From the NCBI GenBank assembly GCA_030633015.1, contig DAOVTR010000089.1, forward strand, positions 1 through 6,779: a DNA stretch of 6,779 nucleotides. The letters are read 5' to 3'. This document shows positions 1-6,070 of this stretch, piece after piece. This DNA comes from Bdellovibrionales bacterium. Its GTDB lineage: Bacteria; Bdellovibrionota; Bacteriovoracia; Bacteriovoracales; Bacteriovoracaceae. Made by a program: the position numbers and the translations under genes. The notes under the pieces were generated by a model. It did not search any database, was not told where the DNA came from, and was given only the letters and a program-made list of their open reading frames with translations. How positions within the stretch are numbered: position 1 is the first letter of the stretch; every line of letters starts with the position of its first letter.

Positions 1-2
1 CT

Positions 3-86
3 GATTTAGATCACTATTATCAATAGGCCTGTCATCTCTTTACAAAAAGTGGAGGATGGCCGCTATCTTCATTTCTACTTCCTGAC
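3..86 (+). pseudogene. Upstream in-frame coding segment of the DUF255 gene containing amber codon TAG at 24-26
   Basis: Reading in the same frame as the 87-1796 coding region gives DLDHYYQ, then a stop (TAG, 24-26), then ACHLFTKSGGWPLSSFLLPD leading straight into MRPFFVGTYFP. The GGWPL..FL.PD...PFF.GTYFP block is the best-conserved part of the DUF255 thioredoxin-like domain, so both sides of the stop are true coding sequence of one gene. One base change (for example AAG to TAG) would explain the lesion. The result could be a recent nonsense mutation, a sequencing or assembly error, or readthrough. The sequence itself cannot tell these apart. Confidence 0.8.
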
Positions 87-1796
87 ATGAGACCTTTTTT
101 TGTTGGAACTTATTTTCCAGCTCAAGATAAAGAAAATCAAATTAGTTTTAAAAATCTTTTAAATGAATTAATTGATTCCTACAAAAACAAGTCTGAAATA
201 GTAATTGAAAATGCCACCAAGATTACAGAAACCATCGAAAAAGGATTAATGCCTAAAGATAAGGTAGAGTACGTAGGACATTTTCCTGCTCCACAAGCAA
301 TTTTAGATGCAACAAAAGATTACATTGATAAAGACAACGGAGGTTTTGGAAAAGTTCCTAAATTTCCAAACTTTTCATTTTTAGAATGGTCCTTAGAACA
401 GATGCTTGATGGAATGATTAATAAAGAGTCTGGTGAATTTACTATTAACACTATTGAAAATATGCTCATGGGTGCCATAAATGATCATCTAAAAGGGGGA
501 ATCCATAGGTACTCAACAGATGAAAAATGGCAAATTCCACATTTTGAAAAAATGCTCTACGATCAAGCAGGTTTTTTAAGAGTACTTTCTAAAGCATCAC
601 TTCTTTATCCATCTCCTATTGTATATGACTCTCTGATAAATACTCTCCAATATATTGAAAGTGAAATGCTAAATGAAAAAAATTATTTTTTCTCTTCACA
701 ATCTGCAGACTCAGAAGGGGTCGAAGGTTTTTACTTTACTTTTACCTCGACCGAATTTGAAGAGTGCCTAGTCAAATCTGAAGATAATATTGACGACATA
801 CTTATTAAACAGAAAGATAAACTTTCAAAGTGGTTTCAAATATCGGAACAAGGAAACTTCCATTCGGCCTTAAATGTTGTTAGCTTAGATCCAAGCCTTA
901 AAAAGGAAATATTCACTCAAGAAAGCTGGGATACAATAAGAAAAGTTCGAAAATCTCTACTAAGTGAAAGACAAAATAGAATCCCCCCTGAAACAGATTC
1001 AAAAGGAATTGCAAGTTGGAATTTTTTAATGCTTTCTGCTCTCGTGGATGTAATGCAATATTGCCAAGTTGATGTCATAAGAAAAATTGCATCGCGAATT
1101 TTTAATCGGGCCATTGAGGGAACTTACTCTACATTTGTTATTTCTAAAGATGAAAACAAAATGACTATTGCCCATTCCACGACAAGACCTGAACTTAATT
1201 ATCTTTTTGAAGACTACGTCTTTTTTGCTGAAGCTCAACTTCGTATATATGAAATTACTGGCAATCCAACTTTTAAAGAAAATTTCAAATCAACAATTGA
1301 ATTGATATTTAGAGAATTTATTAGTGATGATAAAGTTCATACCCGCGCAATAAGCACCACCAGCTCAGAACTTTATCCAAATCAATCTTTGGATTCATTT
1401 GATAACTCTTTTAAATCTCCTAATTCTACTTTTATCTCTCTTGCAAGGAGAGCTTCTATTTTATTTAGTGAGCCTGAATTTATAGATAATATTTCCACAA
1501 TAAAAGAAAATCATATTCAGGAATCTCTTAAAAATCCAATTCATGCAGGTGAGGCACTCAGGGCCCTCAGTTATCCTGACGAAGCGTATAGAGTTTTAAA
1601 AGTTCCTAAAAAATGGCTTACTGATCAAAAGTTTTTAAATTTTATTCCATATTTTCTTCCAAGATTTATTTTTGACTATCAAGAAGAAAGTGATCAATGG
1701 CAAATATGTAATAACTCTGCATGTGAACTTCAAGGTGATGGACTCGATAATTTTATTGAGACCCTCTCTCCTAAAAAAGAGCCGCCCAAGAAGTAA
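87..1796 (+). CDS. DUF255 / YyaL-SPATA20-type protein, C-terminal part (5'-truncated and interrupted by an upstream in-frame stop)
   Basis: This is the bulk of a protein of the YyaL/SPATA20 family, which normally joins an N-terminal thioredoxin-like domain (DUF255) to an alpha/alpha-barrel domain resembling six-hairpin glycosidases and N-acylglucosamine 2-epimerases. The family's biochemical role is not settled. Visible landmarks, numbered from ATG 87, are the end of the thioredoxin-like part (PFFVGTYFPA, 3-12), NGGFGKVPKFP (84-94), NDHLKGGIHRYSTDEKW followed by PHFEKMLYD (132-159), a D-S-K...SWN segment (304-312), LFEDYVFFAEAQL (373-385) and the C-terminal pair CNNSAC (541-546), all typical of the family. 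ATG 87 is merely the first start codon after an in-frame TAG at 24-26. It has no Shine-Dalgarno sequence at a usable distance, and homology continues through it to the window edge, so it is probably not the natural start. The thioredoxin CxxC would lie before the window. No second lesion is seen. The family call is firm; whether the gene is functional is open. Confidence 0.85.
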   Translation: MRPFFVGTYFPAQDKENQISFKNLLNELIDSYKNKSEIVIENATKITETIEKGLMPKDKVEYVGHFPAPQAILDATKDYIDKDNGGFGKVPKFPNFSFLEWSLEQMLDGMINKESGEFTINTIENMLMGAINDHLKGGIHRYSTDEKWQIPHFEKMLYDQAGFLRVLSKASLLYPSPIVYDSLINTLQYIESEMLNEKNYFFSSQSADSEGVEGFYFTFTSTEFEECLVKSEDNIDDILIKQKDKLSKWFQISEQGNFHSALNVVSLDPSLKKEIFTQESWDTIRKVRKSLLSERQNRIPPETDSKGIASWNFLMLSALVDVMQYCQVDVIRKIASRIFNRAIEGTYSTFVISKDENKMTIAHSTTRPELNYLFEDYVFFAEAQLRIYEITGNPTFKENFKSTIELIFREFISDDKVHTRAISTTSSELYPNQSLDSFDNSFKSPNSTFISLARRASILFSEPEFIDNISTIKENHIQESLKNPIHAGEALRALSYPDEAYRVLKVPKKWLTDQKFLNFIPYFLPRFIFDYQEESDQWQICNNSACELQGDGLDNFIETLSPKKEPPKK

Positions 1797-1810
1797 CCTC
1801 TTTATTACTG

Positions 1811-1828
1811 CCAACAATTATTGGTTTT
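1811..1828 (+). terminator. Weak rho-independent terminator candidate after the DUF255 gene
   Basis: Fifteen bases after the TAA at 1794-1796, CCAA (1811-1814) pairs with TTGG (1821-1824) around a six-base loop, and TTTT follows directly (1825-1828). The stem is only 4 bp, so this is a marginal terminator. A second short palindrome, ATAGTT-AA-AACTAT, lies at 1846-1859 and has no T-tract. No stronger hairpin is visible before the next gene. Confidence 0.25.
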
Positions 1829-1906
1829 AAAAATTTTCTAAGCCTATAGTTAAAACTATTAAATTCTTGTAATTCTCATAAGATGCATTCTAATTTTATT
1901 TTTATT

Positions 1907-1935
1907 TTGAATCTATTTGATAATCGTCCGATAAT
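1907..1935 (+). promoter_or_regulatory. Sigma70-like promoter candidate for the lipoprotein gene
   Basis: TTGAAT (1907-1912, four of six matches to the -35 consensus) is separated by 17 bp from GATAAT (1930-1935, five of six matches to the -10 consensus). Transcription would begin near 1942, giving a leader of only about 14 nt with the ribosome site at its very 5' end. A second identical GATAAT sits at 1919-1924, so an alternative, more upstream start with a poor -35 is possible. No experimental support is available. Confidence 0.45.
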
Positions 1936-1942
1936 AGAAGAC

Positions 1943-1950
1943 AAGGAGAA
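1943..1950 (+). promoter_or_regulatory. Ribosome binding site supporting a TTG start at 1956
   Basis: AAGGAGAA is a strong Shine-Dalgarno sequence, and the next possible start in frame, TTG at 1956, begins five bases after it. No in-frame ATG or GTG lies nearby that would preserve the signal peptide, so this site decides in favour of the TTG start. Confidence 0.8.
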
Positions 1951-1955
1951 ATATA

Positions 1956-2855
1956 TTGAAGACCACAATCACAAAACTTGCCAAGTTCGCACTGATTTTA
2001 TTGATTGGTTCATGTATGCCAAGCACCAACGGTATTAAAATTGGTGATAATATAGATAATCTCGATTATCAAGAAGATCAAGAGATTACTCCTATTATAG
2101 AACCCCCTACGGAGTCAAATCCAAGTGAAGCTCTTGCTGACGATTCTTCAATTATTCTTCTTCATCATAGCACAGGAGGAAGGATTTGGAGTGGTGGGGT
2201 TAGTGCTGCAATTTCCAGCTATAACTCAACTGAAAATAAAAATTACTCTATTGTTGAAAGATCATACCCTGCAAGTAGCCCCTATGGATGGAACAATTAT
2301 CCTTATGATTATTGGAACATCTGGGTTAACCATGCAGGATCTGCTCAATATTTAAATGAAGATACATTAGAAATTCTCACGAATAATTATAACGTAATAG
2401 TTTTCAAACACTGCTATCCTGTGTCTGACCTGCTTGAGAACACCGATTCTGCTTTAGTATCCTCGAGTAGAAAAAGTCTAGAAAATTACAAGCTTCAATA
2501 TATTGCAATTAAAAATAAAATGCTTAGTTTTCCAAATAATCGTTTTATTGTCTGGACTGGCGCTGCAAGAGTGGAAGCTGCAACGACATCTGATAGAGCA
2601 TTAAGAATGAGAGAGTTTGTAGCTTGGGTTAAAAATGAGTGGGATGAAGAGGGAGATAATATTTTTATTTGGGACTTTTATGAGCTTGAAACTGAAGGTG
2701 GACTCTACGTAAGACCTGAGTATGCTGCTAGCTCAAGTGACTCTCATCCAAACTCAACACTTTCAAACATGTCAGGGCCACTACTTTCAAATAGAATTAT
2801 ATCTATAATTGAAGGACGAGGTGATATTGATTCACTTACAGGTTCTGATGACTAA
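1956..2855 (+). CDS. Putative lipoprotein with divergent SGNH-hydrolase-like domain
   Basis: The 299-residue product starts at TTG behind a strong ribosome site. Residues 1-20 form a lipoprotein signal: basic start (K2, K7, K10), hydrophobic stretch 11-17 and lipobox IGSC with the lipidated Cys20. Met follows at +2, not Asp, so outer-membrane sorting is likely if Gram-negative Lol rules apply. Residues 21-62 are a low-complexity acidic linker rich in Asp, Glu and Pro. The domain (about 64-287) begins IILLHHSTGG (66-75), continues with YPYDYWNIWVNHAG (115-128), VIVFKHCYPVSDL (147-159), a RFIVWTG strand (196-202) and ends with SDSHPN (261-266). A Ser72 nucleophile and Asp262/His264 would match the block order of SGNH hydrolases (esterase or lipase type), but the first block is HHST, not GDSL. 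The substrate is unknown. It is a single gene converging on korB. The lipoprotein call is good; the hydrolase fold is inference. Confidence 0.8.
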   Translation: MKTTITKLAKFALILLIGSCMPSTNGIKIGDNIDNLDYQEDQEITPIIEPPTESNPSEALADDSSIILLHHSTGGRIWSGGVSAAISSYNSTENKNYSIVERSYPASSPYGWNNYPYDYWNIWVNHAGSAQYLNEDTLEILTNNYNVIVFKHCYPVSDLLENTDSALVSSSRKSLENYKLQYIAIKNKMLSFPNNRFIVWTGAARVEAATTSDRALRMREFVAWVKNEWDEEGDNIFIWDFYELETEGGLYVRPEYAASSSDSHPNSTLSNMSGPLLSNRIISIIEGRGDIDSLTGSDD

Positions 2856-2867
2856 TCCATTAAATAA

Positions 2868-3875
2868 TTAAACGTCCCAGGTAAGACCAGACTCAATCAT
2901 TTTCTGCATATCTCCGACACCTTTTTTCTTGGTTACATCTGAGATTAAACCATCTAAATCATCTGTATATGTCGTTTTTTGAACATGACGAAGTTTACCA
3001 ATGGCCACAGGAAATTCAGGATAATTCATTCTGGTAAGCATATAGGCCATATTATCATCGTGCTCATCATAAACCAAAAGATCACTTTCACTAACTCCAT
3101 TTTCACCAATTGTTACAACTTTAGGCTTAGTACCTTCCAACATAATTCCCTTATTTCTCTCTTTACCAAAAACCATAGGTTTATCATGTTCTACTTTTAT
3201 AGTGTTATCATCTCTAGTAAGCCTATTAGTAAATGAATCATGAACTTTATCATTAAAAATTACACAATTTTGATAAATTTCAATAAAGCTTGTCCCAGTA
3301 TGATGAGAAGCAGCCAGAACCATTTCTGTAATATGTTTTATATCAGTATCAATTGTTCTGGCAAAGAATGTGGCCTCACAACCTAGTGCCAGTGAAGCTG
3401 GCACAAAAGGATGATCAGGAACACCATGAGGTGTTGTCTTTGTAATCATACCTTGTTTTGTCGTTGGAGAATATTGACCTTTAGTAAGTCCATAAATCTC
3501 ATTGTTAAACATAATAATATTTATATCAATATTTCTTCTTAATGCATGAATCAGATGATTTCCACCAATTGCCATGGCATCTCCATCACCTGTTGCAACC
3601 CAAACGCTAAGTTTGGGATTATGAATTTTTAGTCCTGAGGCAATGGGAAGGGCCCTTCCATGAATAGTATGCATCCCAAAAGTATCCATATAATATGGAA
3701 AACGTGATGAGCATCCAATACCTGAAATAAAAACAATATCCTCTTTTTTCTTACCAATTTTAGTCATGGCATTTTGAACTGCAGATAAAACAGCATAGTC
3801 ACCACAACCAGGACACCACCGTACCTCTTGATCACTAACAAAATCTTTTTTCTTATAATTTAACTCTTCAGTCAT
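2868..3875 (-). CDS. korB: 2-oxoacid:ferredoxin oxidoreductase, beta subunit (probably 2-oxoglutarate)
   Basis: This 335-residue subunit holds the thiamine pyrophosphate and the single [4Fe-4S] cluster of a two-subunit 2-oxoacid:ferredoxin oxidoreductase, which converts 2-oxoglutarate and CoA to succinyl-CoA, CO2 and reduced ferredoxin in the cytoplasm. WCPGCGDYA (20-28) supplies Cys21 and Cys24. Cys55 in GIGCSSR and Cys204 in YQNCVIF are placed like the other cluster ligands of the family. The TPP/Mg site is GDGD (96-99) with the paired Asn124-Asn125 about 25 residues on, followed by NEIYGLTKGQYSPTT (125-139), also typical. HGRALPIASGLKIHNP (72-87) fits the 2-oxoglutarate type. Length is normal for the KorB class. 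A TAAGGAAT ribosome site (complement of 3881-3888) precedes ATG 3875, and only 18 bp separate it from the korA stop, so the two are co-transcribed. The exact 2-oxoacid is not fixed by sequence, since branched-chain or other 2-oxoacids remain possible. Confidence 0.93.
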   Translation of the reverse strand: MTEELNYKKKDFVSDQEVRWCPGCGDYAVLSAVQNAMTKIGKKKEDIVFISGIGCSSRFPYYMDTFGMHTIHGRALPIASGLKIHNPKLSVWVATGDGDAMAIGGNHLIHALRRNIDINIIMFNNEIYGLTKGQYSPTTKQGMITKTTPHGVPDHPFVPASLALGCEATFFARTIDTDIKHITEMVLAASHHTGTSFIEIYQNCVIFNDKVHDSFTNRLTRDDNTIKVEHDKPMVFGKERNKGIMLEGTKPKVVTIGENGVSESDLLVYDEHDDNMAYMLTRMNYPEFPVAIGKLRHVQKTTYTDDLDGLISDVTKKKGVGDMQKMIESGLTWDV

Positions 3876-3893
3876 GATATATTCCTTACTTGA

Positions 3894-5735
3894 TTAAAGC
3901 GATTCTAATTGTTTATTAATTTCAGTTACTAGTTCAGATATCCTAAAAGGAAGTCCTTGAACTTTATTGTATCCAACTGGATTAATTAAAAACTTTGATC
4001 TTAATATAAATTTTAATTGCCCCATATTTAACTCTGGTACAAAAACTTTCTTAAACCCTTTTAAAACTTCTTCAACATTACGAGGCATTGGATTTAAGTA
4101 TTTCATATGCATTAGAGAAACTTTCTTACCCTCTTTTTGAAGAGCACTAACAGCGGAGTAAGTTGCTCCATAAGTTCCCCCCCAAGAAACAACTAAAATG
4201 TCTCCAGTTTTCTCACCTAGTACCTCTTGCTCAGGGATGAAATCAGCGATGATATCAATTTTATCTTGTCTAATCTTTACCATTTTCTGATGGTTTTCTG
4301 GATCATGGCTTACATTACCTGTAATATCTGCTTTTTCAAGGCCTCCAATTCGATGCTCAAAACCTTTCATTCCAGGAACGGCCCAAGGACGTACCAAGGT
4401 TTTTTCATTTCTTTCATAAGGAAGGAAATCCCCTTCCGGAACATTTTTTGGATTAACCAACTTGTGCTTAATTGGAGCAAACTCTTTTTCAAGATCTGGT
4501 ATTTTCCAAGGCTCAGCTCCATTTGCAATATAACCATCTGTTAGTAAAATAACAGGAGTCATATGCTCTAGAGAAATCCTTGAAGCTTCATATGCCATTT
4601 GGTAACAATCATTAGGTCTTGATGCTGCAACAATAACAACCGGACACTCACCATTTCTTCCCATAAATGCTTGAAACAAATCTGCTTGCTCTGTTTTAGT
4701 TGGAAGACCAGTTGAAGGACCTCCCCTTTGAACATTTACAATAACAAGTGGTATTTCATAAATTGTAGCAAGGCCAATGGCCTCAGATTTAAGAGCAAGA
4801 CCAGGTCCTGAAGTGCTTGTTGCTGCTAAAGCACCACCGAATGAAGCTCCAATCGAACTACATATTCCACCAATTTCATCTTCTGCTTGAAAAGTCTTAA
4901 CACCAAATTCTTTAAATTTTGCAAGCTCTTGCAAAATCTCAGTTGCAGGTGTTATTGGATATGATCCAAGAAACAGTGGCAGATCTGCAGATTTAGCTGC
5001 TTGCATCAGTCCCCAAGCAGTTGCCACATTACCACTTATCTGACGATATTTTCCAGACTGAATTTTAGCTTGTGGTACTTGATATCTTACTTCAAATAAA
5101 TTAGCATTTTCTCCAAAATTCCACCCTGCTTTCAGTGCTAAAATATTAGCTTCACTTACTTTAGGAAGTTTAGAAAATTTAGATTTAATCCAATCAACAG
5201 TTGAGTCAATATTACGATCAAACATATAATAAGTAATTCCAAGAGCACATAAATTTTTAGAACGAGCTTTTGCTCTCTTATCTAAATCTACCTCTTTTAG
5301 TGCCTCTAAGGTAAGAGTTGTTATAGCTATTGGATAAACAGTATAATCGCTAAGAGAACCGTCTTCTAAAGGATTTTCACTGTAATTTGCCTTCTTTAAA
5401 TTTCCGGCAGTAAAAGCATCAGAGTTAACAACAATAATTCCAGCTGGCTTTTTAACATCTTTTAAATTTGCCTTCAGCGCTGCTGGATTCATCGCAACTA
5501 AAACATCTGGCCGATCACCTGGAGTTGAAATTTCAGAGGAGCCAATACAGACTTGAAATCCTGAAACTCCTGCAATAGTTCCCAATGGTGCTCTAATTTC
5601 AGACGGATAATCTGGAAATGTTGCCAAATCATTACCCATCTGAGCTGAAGTATTTGAAAATTGAGTTCCGGTCAATTGCATCCCATCACCGGAATCACCT
5701 GAAAATCTTATTACAACGTGATCTAGTTCTTTCAT
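3894..5735 (-). CDS. korA: 2-oxoacid:ferredoxin oxidoreductase, alpha subunit with fused gamma domain (probably 2-oxoglutarate)
   Basis: The 613-residue subunit partners KorB. Residues about 1-195 are the gamma domain: VVIRFSGDSGDGMQLTG (7-23), FPDYPSEIRAP (40-50) and TPGDRPDVLVAMNPAALK (71-88). The alpha domain starts near 235 with SGNVATAWG. It carries YPITP (259-263), the AEDE acidic segment with Glu285/Glu287 that should activate the TPP held by KorB, SGPGLALKSEAIGLA (309-323) and RGGPSTGLPTKTEQ (337-350). A further domain from about 511 (DILVVSWGGTYGA) covers the C-terminus. This gamma-alpha fusion without separate delta or gamma genes is the KorAB layout known from Mycobacterium, Magnetococcus and Bacteroidetes. 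ATG 5735 is preceded by AAAGGT (complement of 5746-5751), ten bases upstream, a moderate site. As first gene of the operon it is expected to be transcribed from the promoter near 5802-5828. No key motif is missing. The family is secure; the substrate is inferred. Confidence 0.93.
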   Translation of the reverse strand: MKELDHVVIRFSGDSGDGMQLTGTQFSNTSAQMGNDLATFPDYPSEIRAPLGTIAGVSGFQVCIGSSEISTPGDRPDVLVAMNPAALKANLKDVKKPAGIIVVNSDAFTAGNLKKANYSENPLEDGSLSDYTVYPIAITTLTLEALKEVDLDKRAKARSKNLCALGITYYMFDRNIDSTVDWIKSKFSKLPKVSEANILALKAGWNFGENANLFEVRYQVPQAKIQSGKYRQISGNVATAWGLMQAAKSADLPLFLGSYPITPATEILQELAKFKEFGVKTFQAEDEIGGICSSIGASFGGALAATSTSGPGLALKSEAIGLATIYEIPLVIVNVQRGGPSTGLPTKTEQADLFQAFMGRNGECPVVIVAASRPNDCYQMAYEASRISLEHMTPVILLTDGYIANGAEPWKIPDLEKEFAPIKHKLVNPKNVPEGDFLPYERNEKTLVRPWAVPGMKGFEHRIGGLEKADITGNVSHDPENHQKMVKIRQDKIDIIADFIPEQEVLGEKTGDILVVSWGGTYGATYSAVSALQKEGKKVSLMHMKYLNPMPRNVEEVLKGFKKVFVPELNMGQLKFILRSKFLINPVGYNKVQGLPFRISELVTEINKQLESL

Positions 5736-5801
5736 GAATATTGCTACCTTTCTTCTTTAAAGATTTATAAAACAAATTAAAATATGAAATATTTGAAATA
5801 A

Positions 5802-5828
5802 CTTATACCTGATTTTAAGTTTTGCCAA
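5802..5828 (-). promoter_or_regulatory. Promoter candidate for korAB
   Basis: On the minus strand TTGGCA (complement of 5823-5828, five of six -35 matches) and TATAAG (complement of 5802-5807, five of six -10 matches) are 15 bp apart, two less than ideal. The alternative -35 TTGTTG, three bases upstream, gives 18 bp spacing with a poorer hexamer. Transcription would begin near 5795 and leave a leader of about 60 nt before korA. The -35 lies in a palindrome, which suggests regulated initiation. Confidence 0.4.
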
Positions 5829-5849
5829 CAATATTTGGCGTAAAACAGG
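5808..5849. repeat. Inverted repeat overlapping the korAB -35 region (operator candidate)
   Basis: A perfect palindrome, GCCAA (5824-5828) with TTGGC (5835-5839) around the six-base centre CAATAT, is flanked by TTTT (5820-5823) and AAAA (5842-5845). An outer CCTG (5808-5811) matches CAGG (5846-5849). No T-tract follows on either strand, so it does not look like a terminator. Its position over the -35 hexamer and the near-symmetric AT flanks suit a repressor or activator site. The binding protein is not identifiable from this window. Confidence 0.4.
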
Positions 5850-5959
5850 AGTTAACAAAGACCATCTCTTATAGTCAGCTAAACTAGCCTTAATCTTTAT
5901 GATTGCAAGGACTTACCTGCGTTTTATGTTCTTAATAGAGATATATACAAAATAATTTA

Positions 5960-5988
5960 TTAAAAAAAATGCTTTTTACAACTATAAT
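5960..5988 (+). promoter_or_regulatory. Sigma70-like promoter candidate for the exported cysteine-rich protein gene
   Basis: A perfect TATAAT (-10) at 5983-5988 lies 17 bp after TTAAAA at 5960-5965, which matches four of six -35 positions. The predicted transcription start near 5995 coincides with the first base of the long leader stem-loop. The surroundings are extremely AT-rich, so chance matches are likelier than usual, but an exact -10 at ideal spacing in front of a gene is good support. Confidence 0.5.
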
Positions 5989-5994
5989 TAACAT

Positions 5995-6055
5995 AGATAT
6001 ATTTTTAATTTTAGATCTTAAAAGTCGATAACTATTTAGAATTAAAAATATATTT
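5995..6055 (+). promoter_or_regulatory. Long A/U-rich stem-loop in the mRNA leader
   Basis: The 14-base arm at 5997-6010 (ATATATTTTTAATT) is exactly reverse-complementary to 6040-6053. Allowing G-U pairs, pairing extends inward (6011-6016 with 6034-6039) and outward (5995-5996 with 6054-6055) to 22 consecutive pairs with three wobbles. The loop is 17 bases (6017-6033). The stem begins at the predicted transcription start and ends five bases before GGAG at 6061. It may protect the 5' end of the message or control access to the ribosome site. No known riboswitch class is recognised. Confidence 0.55.
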
Positions 6056-6060
6056 GATTT

Positions 6061-6064
6061 GGAG
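6061..6064 (+). promoter_or_regulatory. Ribosome binding site deciding the start at 6071
   Basis: GGAG ends six bases before ATG 6071. Another ATG at 6067 is only two bases from the GGAG and opens a frame that stops after six codons, so 6071 is the real start. Confidence 0.75.
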
Positions 6065-6070
6065 CAATGA

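Larger units (their letters stand above)
5736..6070. other. 335-bp divergent intergenic region between korA and the exported-protein gene
   Basis: No protein gene is supported here. The korA-proximal part holds the korA ribosome site, the korAB promoter and its palindrome. The middle (about 5850-5940) has two small hairpins: GCTA-AAC-TAGC at 5878-5888, and GCAAGG-ACTTA-CCTGC at 5905-5920, whose stem has a one-base bulge and is followed by a T-rich run. The second could be a weak plus-strand terminator, but no plus-strand gene precedes it. The remainder, 5941-6070, is very AT-rich and contains the promoter and leader stem-loop of the downstream gene. Possible peptides of 16-20 codons in this region lack ribosome sites. 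Confidence 0.6.

Noticed and set aside
51..58. GGAGGATG as a ribosome site plus start
   Set aside because: The GGAGGA encodes the conserved Gly-Gly of the DUF255 block; the ATG at 56 is in another frame that stops after nine codons, and the site is too far from ATG 87.
917..1238. Two minus-strand reading frames of 65 and 70 codons inside the DUF255 gene
   Set aside because: They lie opposite strongly family-conserved plus-strand coding sequence and have no recognisable domains.
2125..2355. 76-codon plus-strand frame within the lipoprotein gene
   Set aside because: It overlaps the supported lipoprotein frame, is biased in the way of an out-of-frame translation and lacks family features.
4227..4544. 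105-codon plus-strand frame opposite korA (and a similar 85-codon one at 2979-3236 opposite korB)
   Set aside because: Both are antisense to highly conserved KorA/KorB coding regions with no homology or ribosome site of their own.
5905..5935. Bulged hairpin followed by a T-rich run as a small-RNA terminator
   Set aside because: The stem is short with a bulge, and no convincing plus-strand promoter precedes it, so a small RNA cannot be supported.
5899..5955. Short plus-strand ORF (18 codons) in the divergent intergenic region, and 16-20 codon minus-strand ones nearby
   Set aside because: No Shine-Dalgarno sequence at usable spacing and no sign of a leader peptide such as repeated codons before an attenuator.
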